A DNA stretch of 64,000 nt from NCBI RefSeq assembly GCF_039729195.1, contig NZ_CP155796.1, forward strand, positions 4,278,001-4,342,000, written 5' to 3'. The notes under the pieces were generated by a model that was not told the DNA's origin, did no database searches, and saw nothing but the letters and a program-made list of their open reading frames with translations. Shown piece by piece: positions 23,845 through 32,207 of the stretch (its first letter is position 1; every line of letters starts with the position of its first letter). The position numbers and the translations under genes are program-made. The stretch comes from Mycobacterium sp. DL. GTDB lineage: Bacteria > Actinomycetota > Actinomycetes > Mycobacteriales > Mycobacteriaceae.

Positions 23845-25401
23845 GTGAACGGTGCACATGCTCTGCTGAGCACGCTGGTCGCCAATGGCGTGGACACGTG
23901 CTTCGCCAACCCGGGCACCTCGGAGATGCACTTCGTGGCCGCACTGGACGGGGTCCCGCAGATGCGTGGTGTCCTGGCCCTGTTCGAGGGGGTGGCCACC
24001 GGAGCCGCCGACGGGTACGCGCGGATGGCCGGCAAGCCGGCGGCGGTGCTCCTGCACCTGGGGCCCGGCCTGGGCAACGGCCTGGCGAACCTGCACAACG
24101 CCCGTCGGGCGCACACCCCGATGGTCGTCGTCGTCGGCGATCACGCGACGTATCACAAGGCCTACGACGCCCCGTTGGAATCCGATATCGATGCGGTGGC
24201 CGGCACCGTGTCCGGGTGGGTGCGCCGCACGATGCGCACCGCCGACCTCGCCGCCGACGCCTGCGATGCGATCACCGCCAGCCGGGCCGGTCTGGTGTCG
24301 ACGTTGATCCTGCCCGCCGACGTGTCCTGGAACGACGGTGGTCGCACCGCCCCCGCCGCCACGCTGCCCACCGTGCCGACCGTGACCGACGACGCGCTCC
24401 GTGCTGCGGCCGACACGCTGCGCTCCGGCGCTCCGACGGTCATCCTGGTCGGCGGCGACGCGACCCGGAAACCGGGGCTGGCGGCGGCATCTCGGGTGGC
24501 TGAGGCGACAGGTGCGCGGCTGCTGTGCGAAACCTTCCCGGCGCGTCTGGAGCGGGGAGCGGGAGTACCCGCCATCGAGCGGTTGGCGTACTTCGCCGAG
24601 GCGGCTCAAGAGCAGCTGGAAGGGGTGGCACACCTGATCCTGGCCGGCGCGACCTCGCCGGTGTCGTTCTTCGCCTATCCCGGCAAGCCCAGCGACCTGG
24701 TGCCCGACGGTTGCGACGTGCACGTGCTCGCCGAATATGCCGGCGCCGCAGCTGCACTCGAGCAGCTCGCCGACGAGCTGGCGCCTGGCGCCACCGCCGT
24801 GAGTGCCGCGGCGGTGCGGCCTGACCGGCCCACCGGCGACCTCAATGCGTTCGCCGCCGCAGCGGTGATCGGCGCGCTGCTGCCCGAGGCCGCGATCATC
24901 GTCGACGAATCCAACACCGGCGGCGTGGGACTCGCGACATCGACGGCGGGCGCGCCGGCCCATGACGTGTTGACGTTGACCGGTGGCGCGATCGGCTACG
25001 GGATCCCCGCGGCAGTGGGTGCCGCGATCGCCGCTCCGGATCGGCCGGTGCTGTCGCTGCAGGCCGACGGTTCGGCGATGTACACCATCGCCGGGTTGTG
25101 GACCCAGGCCCGGGAGAATCTCGACGTCACGACGGTGATCTTCAACAACGGCGCCTACGACATCCTGCGGATCGAGTTGCAGCGTGTCGGCGCGGTGAGC
25201 GCGCAACCACCGGGCCCCCGGGCGTTGGAGCTGCTCGATCTCGGAGGTCCGGCAATCGATTTCGTCAAGATCGCCCAAGGCATGGGCGTTCCCGCCCGGC
25301 GGGCCACCACCGCTGATGAGTTGGCGGCCGCGCTCATCGAAGCCCTGACCGAGCCGGGGCCGCATCTGATCGACGCAGTGGTCGGGTCGCTCGCCGGCTG
25401 A
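23845..25401 (+). CDS. ilvX: Thiamine-diphosphate-dependent acetolactate synthase-like protein IlvX
   Basis: A 518-residue ThDP enzyme of the acetohydroxyacid synthase superfamily. The N-terminal pyrimidine-binding domain includes the conserved Glu in LFEGVATGAADGYAR (E48). The C-terminal ThDP motif runs from ADGSAMYT to NNGAYDIL (about 410-440). It is close in length and sequence to H37Rv IlvX (Rv3509c), which lies in the same sterol neighbourhood. I chose the GTG at 23845 over a TTG 9 nt upstream because the H37Rv protein begins with the same MNGA. The true reaction, whether a decarboxylase or carboligase on a 2-oxo acid, is not established. Confidence 0.85.
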   Translation: MNGAHALLSTLVANGVDTCFANPGTSEMHFVAALDGVPQMRGVLALFEGVATGAADGYARMAGKPAAVLLHLGPGLGNGLANLHNARRAHTPMVVVVGDHATYHKAYDAPLESDIDAVAGTVSGWVRRTMRTADLAADACDAITASRAGLVSTLILPADVSWNDGGRTAPAATLPTVPTVTDDALRAAADTLRSGAPTVILVGGDATRKPGLAAASRVAEATGARLLCETFPARLERGAGVPAIERLAYFAEAAQEQLEGVAHLILAGATSPVSFFAYPGKPSDLVPDGCDVHVLAEYAGAAAALEQLADELAPGATAVSAAAVRPDRPTGDLNAFAAAAVIGALLPEAAIIVDESNTGGVGLATSTAGAPAHDVLTLTGGAIGYGIPAAVGAAIAAPDRPVLSLQADGSAMYTIAGLWTQARENLDVTTVIFNNGAYDILRIELQRVGAVSAQPPGPRALELLDLGGPAIDFVKIAQGMGVPARRATTADELAAALIEALTEPGPHLIDAVVGSLAG

Positions 25402-25413
25402 CCGGCCGTCCGC

Positions 25414-26142
25414 TCAGGGCGTGATGACGGTGTCGTCGTCGATGATGTTCGTAGCGGTGGCGACGATGTCCATCTGACTCTCCAGGCCGTCGGCATTGAG
25501 CTGCAACACGTACACCGCGTCGCTGCGCGGGATCACGACGGTCTTCTGCGCGATGATCTTCGCCAGGCCGTCCTGCTCCCAGGTGCCACCGAGTTGGAAT
25601 GCCGGGAAGCCGCTGAGTGTGCTCTCCCGGCCGTTGCTCATCGGGCTCCAGCCGGGCAGGTTGGTCAATTCGCCCGGCGCGTGGTCGAGGATCGCCTGCG
25701 GATCCACATCGCCGTCGAGCCTGGACACCAGCGCGACGATGCTCGGCGTGTACTCCTCGGCCCCGGGTCCGTCGTAATAGATGGCGCCGTAGGCCCATTC
25801 GGGAGTCTCGGGGCCGGCGTCCTGCCAGCCTTCCGGGAAGGGCAGGTCGATGAACGGCGCGTTCGGATCGCCCGGACTGACCGGGGTCTCCTGGATGCCG
25901 TTGGCAACGATGTAGTCGGCGATCGTCGGGGCCGGACCTTCCGGGGCCTCCTCCCGCGGGGCGATCCTGGCGGTCGACGGTGCGGCCGCCGCACTGGTGG
26001 TGGTCGTCTCCGACGTGGAGGTCTCCGACGACTCCGATGCCGTGGTGCCCGAACCGGTCGTGGTGGTCGAACCGCAGCCCGTGGCGAGGACTGCCAGAGC
26101 TGTGGCGAGCGCGGCGGTCCGAGTGACGGCCGAGAGCTTCAT
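25414..26142 (-). CDS. LpqN/LpqT-type lipoprotein
   Basis: A 242-residue secreted lipoprotein. The signal peptide ends in a lipobox VLATGC, with lipidation at C23. A Ser/Thr-rich linker (about 25-55) is followed by a globular domain resembling the mycobacterial LpqN/LpqT family (NGIQETPVSPGDPNAPFIDLPFPEGW). The family sits on the outer face of the membrane, and LpqN has been linked to trafficking of cell-envelope lipids. Its position between ilvX and the KshA-like gene is conserved-looking context but not evidence of function. It ends 13 nt from the convergent ilvX stop; 83 bases without a clear motif separate it from the next gene. Confidence 0.82.
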   Translation of the reverse strand: MKLSAVTRTAALATALAVLATGCGSTTTTGSGTTASESSETSTSETTTTSAAAAPSTARIAPREEAPEGPAPTIADYIVANGIQETPVSPGDPNAPFIDLPFPEGWQDAGPETPEWAYGAIYYDGPGAEEYTPSIVALVSRLDGDVDPQAILDHAPGELTNLPGWSPMSNGRESTLSGFPAFQLGGTWEQDGLAKIIAQKTVVIPRSDAVYVLQLNADGLESQMDIVATATNIIDDDTVITP

Positions 26143-26225
26143 GGCTGAACTCCTGTCGGGATGACATTCGGGTGTTCAGCGAAGCCTAGATCAAGATCAG
26201 GAATTTGCTGTATGGGTACTTGTAC

Positions 26226-27365
26226 TCAACTTCGGCTGCGGGCGGCCAGGTTCTCGGCGACCTCCTGCTGCCACAGATCGTTGGCGTGGGTGGTGTCGAC
26301 CTCCTGCTCGAAGCGGTCGGTCATGTCGGCGGTGACATCGGCGGCGTCGACGTAGAACTGCTCGTACCACCGGCGGTGCTGGTAGACCGGCCCGTCCTCC
26401 TCGGTGAGCAACGGATTGTCGATGCGGGTCTTGTTCTTCCAGATCTCGACGTCGTCGAGGAAACCTTCGCCGAAGCTGCGGTTCATCGTCGCGGCGAGCT
26501 TGGCGGCCTTGTCGGCGGGCAACCCGGGCATCTCCTGGACGGCGACGCCCCACTGCAGCACGAACGAGCTGTGGCTGACCGGATAGTGGCAGTTGATCAG
26601 GGCCACTTCGACGGTGAACCCCGGAGCGAGATCGTTGTGCAGCCAGTTGATCATGTAGGCCGGTCCGAAATAGGTAGCCTCCGACCGCAGATAGGTTCCC
26701 TCCCAGAGCTTCTCGAAGTTGGGCGTGAAGTCGGGCCGGGGCTTGGACTCCATGAACTGGCTCGCGGTGTGGCCCTCGATGACGTTCTTGAAGTACGTCG
26801 GGTAGGCCTTGTGGATGTAGAAGAAGTGCGCCATGTCGACGTTGTTGTCCACGATCTCGCGGCAGTGCGACCCCTCGATGAGGATCGAGCTCCACTGCCA
26901 CGGCGACCACCGGCCCTCGTCGAATCCCTCGATCGTCGGCGGGGTCAGTTCCGCTGGGGGAGTGGAGCCCTCGGGATCGTGCCAGACCAGCAACTGGCCG
27001 TTCACCTCGGTGGTCGACCACGCCCTGGTGCGGGCCAGCCGCGGGGTGCGTTTCGCATACGGAACCAGGGTGCACTTGCCGTCGCCGCCCCAGCGCCAGT
27101 CGTGGAACGGGCACGCCACCTGGTCACCCTTGACAGAACCCTGGGACAGATCGCCGCCCATGTGCCGGCAGTACCCGTCGAGAACTTTCAGGGCGCCGTC
27201 GGAGTCGGCGAAGACGACCAGCTTGGTGTCGAACGCGTTGATGCCGTGCGGTTGACCGTCCCGGAATGTGTCGGCCAACCCGAGGCAGTGCCAGCCGCGG
27301 GCGAAGCGCGTCATCGCCGCGCCGGTGTCGATCTCCCGCACGGATTCGGGCGCTGCTCTATTCAC
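26226..27365 (-). CDS. Second KshA-type Rieske steroid oxygenase
   Basis: A 379-residue paralogue of the kshA product at 6659-7834. The Rieske ligands are C66, H68, C85 and H88, and the mononuclear iron site includes H180 and H185 in DMAHFFYIH. All metal ligands recognised in KshA are present, so it should be active. The GTG at 27365 overlaps the KstD-like stop by 8 nt; the longer frame upstream is out-of-frame coding of that gene. It is the last gene of the fadE26-to-kshA2 operon. Multiple KshA isoforms with different substrate ranges are known in Rhodococcus; here a different steroid or acyl-CoA substrate is likely. Confidence 0.88.
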   Translation of the reverse strand: MNRAAPESVREIDTGAAMTRFARGWHCLGLADTFRDGQPHGINAFDTKLVVFADSDGALKVLDGYCRHMGGDLSQGSVKGDQVACPFHDWRWGGDGKCTLVPYAKRTPRLARTRAWSTTEVNGQLLVWHDPEGSTPPAELTPPTIEGFDEGRWSPWQWSSILIEGSHCREIVDNNVDMAHFFYIHKAYPTYFKNVIEGHTASQFMESKPRPDFTPNFEKLWEGTYLRSEATYFGPAYMINWLHNDLAPGFTVEVALINCHYPVSHSSFVLQWGVAVQEMPGLPADKAAKLAATMNRSFGEGFLDDVEIWKNKTRIDNPLLTEEDGPVYQHRRWYEQFYVDAADVTADMTDRFEQEVDTTHANDLWQQEVAENLAARSRS

Positions 27366-29010
27366 GGTGTGCTCCTTCTGCCATGTTCCGCACGGCGAGG
27401 TGGCTGAAGACCATGCTCGTGCCGATCGGGTTGCCGCCGCCGGGATAGGCGGTTCCGCTGGGTGCCGCCATGGTGTTGCCCGCCGCATAGAGGCCGACGA
27501 TCACATTGTCCGCCTGATCGAGCACCCGCGCGGCGGTATCGGTGCGCAGCCCACCTTTGGTGCCCAGATCCGAGACGCCGAACGCGGCCGCGTGGAACGG
27601 CCCCTTTGTGATCGGGTACAACGGTGGCGCACCGCCGGAGAAAGCACGGTCGTAGGGTTCGTCGCCGCGCCCGAAGTCCTCGTCGATACCGCGCCGGACA
27701 GAATCGTTGAACCGCGTCACCGTCTCCACGAGGTTCTGCGGTGGCACGCCGATCTCGGCGGCGAGTTCTTCCAGAGTGTCGGCCGTGCGCCACAGGCCGG
27801 CGGCGACGTACTTCTCCGGTTCCACCATCGAGACGTTGGTGGCTTTGACCGGTGGAACTCCACCAGCACCATCGCCACTGTCGTCGTAGATCATCCAGTA
27901 CGGCAGGGTCACCCGTCCGTCGGCGATCGCCGTCAGCACCGCCCGGCCGAGCCGGTCGTAGGCCGCCGATTCGTTGACGAACCGTTTCCCGTCGTCGTCG
28001 ACGAAGATGCCACCGGTGAACCACAGGGAGAACGCCGACGTCCCGTCCGGGTGTGTCAGGCCCGGCGACCACCACGCCTGGTCCATCAGGTCGCTGTCAG
28101 CGCCCACAGCCATCGCGGCGAGGTGGGCCAGGCCCTGATTTCCCCACGGCCCCATGGTGTCTCGGGAGGCGCCCGGCACGCCGAACCTCGCGCGCATGTC
28201 GTCGTTGTGCTCGAAACCACCGGCCGCCAGCAGCACACCGCGGCGTGCGCGGATCCTCCGGCGCTCCCCGGCCGTTTCGACGACGGCCCCGACGACAACC
28301 CCGTCGGCGACGACCAACTCGGTCAATGCGGTGTTCAACCGGGCCGAGGTGTTCGGATATCGCCGCGTCGCGGCCAGGAACCGGGCGATCAGCGCGCGGC
28401 CGCCGACGAAGTAGTCCTGGGGTCGCGGATGTCCGAGGCGGTCGGAGTCCAGGGGCCCGCGGATGAGTTCGGCCAGATCGGGAGCGACCGACACCCTGAG
28501 GGCTTTGGCGGCGATGTGCCGCATCCCGTCGGCGCGTGCCTTCGGGGCCTTGCCGAAGTAGTCGGGCCACGGCAGCAGCGTGAACTTCAGCAGCTCATCG
28601 GATTCGAGGTACTCGATCAGCGGCGCACCGCTGCGGACGTAGGTTTCCTGGAGGGCGCGCGGTGTGCGGTCGCCGACCACCGAGGTGTAGTACTCGAGCG
28701 CGTCGTCGATGCGGTCGTCGGTGCCCGCGCGCAGCAGCACCGGGTTGCACGGGAACCACATTCCGCCGCCACCCGAATACGCAGTGGTGCCGCCGAACCT
28801 CTCGGTGGCCTCCACCAGGATCACCTCGAGTCCTTCCCGCGCGGCGGTGTAGGCCGCGGTGGCCCCGCCCGCGCCGGACCCGGCGACCAACACATCGGTC
28901 ACCTCGTCCCAATCATGGTCTTCGCGCAAGCGCTCATCCGGCTCATGGTCTTCGCGCAAGCGCTCATCCGGCTCATGGTCTTCGCGCAAGCGCTCATCCG
29001 CCTCAGGCAT
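27358..29010 (-). CDS. 3-ketosteroid 1-dehydrogenase (KstD)-family flavoprotein
   Basis: A 550-residue FAD protein. The dinucleotide motif is VAGSGAGGATAAY near 42-54. The KstD-type segment TAYSGGGGMWFPCNP follows near 75-89, and the C-terminal YPGGGNPIGTSM near 522-533 matches the Tyr-x3-Gly oxyanion site of KstD. The family removes 1- and 2-hydrogens from 3-keto-4-ene steroids; related proteins are 4-ene-5-alpha dehydrogenases, so exact regiochemistry is open. Residues 3-32 are three near-identical copies of DERLREDHEP encoded by a 30-bp tandem repeat. It overlaps both neighbours by 8 nt. Confidence 0.85.
   Translation of the reverse strand: MPEADERLREDHEPDERLREDHEPDERLREDHDWDEVTDVLVAGSGAGGATAAYTAAREGLEVILVEATERFGGTTAYSGGGGMWFPCNPVLLRAGTDDRIDDALEYYTSVVGDRTPRALQETYVRSGAPLIEYLESDELLKFTLLPWPDYFGKAPKARADGMRHIAAKALRVSVAPDLAELIRGPLDSDRLGHPRPQDYFVGGRALIARFLAATRRYPNTSARLNTALTELVVADGVVVGAVVETAGERRRIRARRGVLLAAGGFEHNDDMRARFGVPGASRDTMGPWGNQGLAHLAAMAVGADSDLMDQAWWSPGLTHPDGTSAFSLWFTGGIFVDDDGKRFVNESAAYDRLGRAVLTAIADGRVTLPYWMIYDDSGDGAGGVPPVKATNVSMVEPEKYVAAGLWRTADTLEELAAEIGVPPQNLVETVTRFNDSVRRGIDEDFGRGDEPYDRAFSGGAPPLYPITKGPFHAAAFGVSDLGTKGGLRTDTAARVLDQADNVIVGLYAAGNTMAAPSGTAYPGGGNPIGTSMVFSHLAVRNMAEGAHRE
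28915..29004. repeat. 3 x 30-bp tandem repeat in the KstD-like gene start
   Basis: Three head-to-tail 30-bp units (28915-28944, 28945-28974, 28975-29004) are identical except one base in the last unit. Each encodes ten charged residues (DERLREDHEP) in frame directly after the start codon. Copy number could vary between strains without frameshift. Confidence 0.92.
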
Positions 29011-30667
29011 GGGGCTTCCTTCCGTGCTGGGCGAACTCCGCGTCCAGGGCGCGGCGGTCCTCGTCGGTCATCCGCCGGTACACCGGTCTCCCGCGACCGA
29101 CCCAGCGGTACACCGGTTCGTCGGTGTGCCAGCGCTGGGCCTGCAGATCACGTTTGAGGACCTTGTTCGAACCGGTGGCCGGCAAGTCGGCCGACACCCG
29201 GAGCAGACGGGGAATCCCCTTGGCGCCCAGATCATCCTGAGCCTCCAGAAATGCCGCAAAGTGATCGACGTCGAATGCTGCCGGGTCGGCGACTTCGACG
29301 GCGGCCATCACCTGATCGCCCGACCGCGGGTCCGGCACACCGTAGACCCCTGCGGTGATCACCCCGGGATGGCGCCGGACGACACGTTCGACGGTCAGCG
29401 CCGAGGTGTTCTCGCCGTCCACCCGGATCCAGTCGCCGCGCCTCCCGGCGAAGTACAGGAAGCCGTCGGAGTCGAGGTAGCCGAGATCACCGGACCAGTA
29501 CCAGCCGTTGCGCACCCGCTCGGCGTCTGCGGCGTCGTTGCGGTAATAGCCCTCGAAATCCCGGGCGCCACGCCGATCGACGATCTCGCCGATGCTCTCG
29601 TCGGGGTTGAGCACCCGCCCCTGCGCGTCGAGAACTGCCGCCGGGCAGGGCGTCAGGGACTCGGGGTCGACGATCACGACATCGGGATGCGCCGGTCGGC
29701 CCAGGGCGCCCTCCGGCGCCGCCGGGTCGGGTGCGGCCACCGCACCGCCCTCGCTCGAGCCGTACCCCTCGAAGAGTTCTGCGCCGAACCGGCGGCGGAA
29801 CTCGTTCTGGTCCTCAGGTGAGGCCTCGGTGCCGAATCCTCGTGTCAGGGTGTTGTCTGCGTCGTCGGGCAGCTCGGGAGTCGCCATCAGGTACGCCAGT
29901 GCCTTGCCAACGTAGGTGAAGAACGTGGCGCCGAAAAGCCGTACATCCGGCAGGAATCGGGACGCCGAGAACGTCGGGGCCAGACATACGGTGGCACCGT
30001 TGGCGAGCGCCGGTGCCCACAGCGCCATGATCGCGTTGCCGTGGAACAGCGGCATGCAGCAGTAGTCGACGTCCCCGCGGTGATGGCCGAACTTGTCCGT
30101 CGCCGCAGAGGCGATGCGGGCCAATCGGCCCTGACTGCACTTCACTGCTTTGGAAGTCCCCGTGGTCCCCGAGGTGAAGAGCAAGAGGAACAGCGACCGC
30201 ATGTCGACATCCGCCGCGGCGGCCGGTTCGGTGCGGCTTGCCTCGACGCGCTGCCGGTACCCGGTTTCGTCGACGACCAGGAACCGGGCAGCCTCGAGGC
30301 CGTGGTCGAGATCGCGCAGCCGCTCCATGCCGGATGTGTCGGTCACGATCAATTGGCAGTCCGCATGCCGGATGTCGGCGGCCAGGTCGTCCGCGCCGCG
30401 GGTGGGATTGAGCCCGACGACGGTCGCCCCGGCCAATGCGGCCCCGCCGAGCCAGAACACGAAGTCCGGCACATTGTCCAGCAGCACGCCGATGTGAAAG
30501 GGCGCCGCGGAGAATGTCTCGTCGCGCAGCGTGCGTGCCAGCGCCGCCCGCGCTGCCGACTCACCCACCACCTCGTCCCATGTCCAGGTGCGGTCACGGC
30601 TCCGCAATCCCGGGTGCTGGTCTCCGACACGGTCGAGCAGCATGGTCGCGATATCCGCGGCTGTCAC
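29003..30667 (-). CDS. Second FadD17-like acyl-CoA synthetase
   Basis: A 554-residue ANL ligase. The P-loop is FTSGTTGTSKAVKCS near 167-181, the GYGSSEGG adenylate motif near 302-309, and the C-terminal SNKVLKRDL holds the catalytic lysine region. Extended similarity to the adjacent fadD17 product (for example MPLFH-NAIM, FSAS-F-PDVR-FGAT-YVGK) shows a tandem duplication. Start GTG at 30667 overlaps the fadD17 stop (GTGA). H37Rv has PE_PGRS genes after fadD17 as I recall, so this gene is accessory. It probably activates a steroid carboxylate different from that of FadD17. Confidence 0.87.
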   Translation of the reverse strand: MTAADIATMLLDRVGDQHPGLRSRDRTWTWDEVVGESAARAALARTLRDETFSAAPFHIGVLLDNVPDFVFWLGGAALAGATVVGLNPTRGADDLAADIRHADCQLIVTDTSGMERLRDLDHGLEAARFLVVDETGYRQRVEASRTEPAAAADVDMRSLFLLLFTSGTTGTSKAVKCSQGRLARIASAATDKFGHHRGDVDYCCMPLFHGNAIMALWAPALANGATVCLAPTFSASRFLPDVRLFGATFFTYVGKALAYLMATPELPDDADNTLTRGFGTEASPEDQNEFRRRFGAELFEGYGSSEGGAVAAPDPAAPEGALGRPAHPDVVIVDPESLTPCPAAVLDAQGRVLNPDESIGEIVDRRGARDFEGYYRNDAADAERVRNGWYWSGDLGYLDSDGFLYFAGRRGDWIRVDGENTSALTVERVVRRHPGVITAGVYGVPDPRSGDQVMAAVEVADPAAFDVDHFAAFLEAQDDLGAKGIPRLLRVSADLPATGSNKVLKRDLQAQRWHTDEPVYRWVGRGRPVYRRMTDEDRRALDAEFAQHGRKPHA

Positions 30668-32193
30668 GGCCGGGCGATCGGGTAGACGGGGTCGGGGCAA
30701 TCGGTGGCCTCCGCGGACAGTTGCCGCTTGAGGACCTTGAAGGTCTGGGTGCGCGGCAGGGCGGTCCCGACACGGACGAACGCCGGCCATTGTTTGATAT
30801 CGAGATCGTCCTGCCCGCGCAGGAATTCGGTGAAGGCCCCGGCGTCGAAGGTGGTGTCGTCAGGCAGGACCAGCGCGGCCATCACTTGATCACCCACCGA
30901 CGGATCCGGAATCGGATAGACCGCAGCCTCGGTGATTCCGGGGAAGCGCATCAGAATCCGCTCGATCGGTGCGGTGCCGAGGTTCTCTCCGTCGACACGC
31001 ATCCAATCGCCCAGTCGGCCGGCGAAATAGGCGAAACCGTCTTCGTCGCGGTACGCGAGGTCGCCGCTGTGGTAGACGCCGCCACGCATCCGATCGGCCT
31101 CTGCGGCAGGATCTTTGTAGTAGCCGCGGAACTGGCCGGACCCCTCGGTGTTGACGAGTTCACCGACGATTCCGGGCGGGCATTCGGCGCCGGTCTCGAC
31201 ATCGAGGATCGTCACCCCGCCCACCAGCGGACCCAGGGCACCGTCAGGAGTGTCTGGAGTGCGGGCGATGGAGACCCCGCCCTCGCTGGACCCGAACCCG
31301 TCGACGACCTGCACCCCGAACCGCCGCGCGAACCGGGTCAGGTCCCGCGGCGCACCCTCGTTGCCGTAGGCCACCTTCAACGGGTTCTCGGCGTCGTTTG
31401 GGCGCTCGGGGGTGGCCAGGATGTATGACAACGGTTTGCCGACATAGTTGGCATACGTCGCGCCGAAGCGCCTGACGTCCGGAATGAACTGCGATGCGGA
31501 GAACTTGCGGCGCAATGCGATCGACGCCCCCGCAGCCACGGCCGGCGCCCACCCCGCCATGATCGCGTTGGAGTGGAACAGCGGCATCGACAGATAACAC
31601 GTGTCGGCGGGACCGAGCCCGAAGCGCTGCGAGAGCATGGCGCCGGGGAACGCCACCTTCTCGTGGGTACAGCGCACGGCCTTCGGATCGCCGCTGGTGC
31701 CCGAGGTGAAGATCAACATGAACAGGTCGTCGGGATCGGCGGTACGGAAGTCGACCGGTGTGCCCTCGAACGAAGCGAGTTCCGCGGCGAAATCCGGTGA
31801 TTCGACGTCGACAGCGGTCATGCCGTCGACTGGTTCGTCGGCCAGCACGAGCTGACAGTCGGCGTGCTCGATGTCGCGCTGCAGCGCAGCGCCCCGACGC
31901 GTCGGGTTCAGTCCGACCGGCACGATCCCCGACAGCGCGGCGGCCACCAGCACCGTGCAGAAGAACGGGGTGTTACCCAGCAGCACCCCGACGTGCGGGG
32001 GCGCGCCGGGGTCCAACCGTGCCCGCAGCGCCGCGGCGAGGTCGGCGCCGTCCTGAATGTGGTTGCGCCAGCTCACGAAGGTCGCCGATGGCTCCCCGCA
32101 GTCACCGGTGCCGACGGAGTGGACACCCCGATCGTCGACGTCGACCAGGGATGTCAACAACCCCGGAACGGTCGGTGAGAGGGGGGTGGCCAC
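30664..32193 (-). CDS. fadD17: Steroid acyl-CoA synthetase FadD17
   Basis: A 509-residue ANL ligase, close to the 502 of H37Rv FadD17 (Rv3506), and in the same gene order after fadE26-fadE27. The P-loop is FTSGTSGDPKAVRC near 159-172 and the FGSSEGG motif near 293-299. FadD17 is reported to activate C5-side-chain (C24) steroid acids. I chose the GTG at 32193, 14 nt after the fadE27 stop; the open frame extends upstream into fadE27 and is rejected. The next gene starts within its stop codon. Confidence 0.9.
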   Translation of the reverse strand: MATPLSPTVPGLLTSLVDVDDRGVHSVGTGDCGEPSATFVSWRNHIQDGADLAAALRARLDPGAPPHVGVLLGNTPFFCTVLVAAALSGIVPVGLNPTRRGAALQRDIEHADCQLVLADEPVDGMTAVDVESPDFAAELASFEGTPVDFRTADPDDLFMLIFTSGTSGDPKAVRCTHEKVAFPGAMLSQRFGLGPADTCYLSMPLFHSNAIMAGWAPAVAAGASIALRRKFSASQFIPDVRRFGATYANYVGKPLSYILATPERPNDAENPLKVAYGNEGAPRDLTRFARRFGVQVVDGFGSSEGGVSIARTPDTPDGALGPLVGGVTILDVETGAECPPGIVGELVNTEGSGQFRGYYKDPAAEADRMRGGVYHSGDLAYRDEDGFAYFAGRLGDWMRVDGENLGTAPIERILMRFPGITEAAVYPIPDPSVGDQVMAALVLPDDTTFDAGAFTEFLRGQDDLDIKQWPAFVRVGTALPRTQTFKVLKRQLSAEATDCPDPVYPIARP

Positions 32194-32207
32194 CGTGGGA
32201 GCGCGAA

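Noticed and set aside
28911..29004. CRISPR-like array
   Set aside because: The 30-bp units are contiguous with no spacers, are in frame and encode protein; it is a coding minisatellite. No CRISPR array was seen elsewhere.
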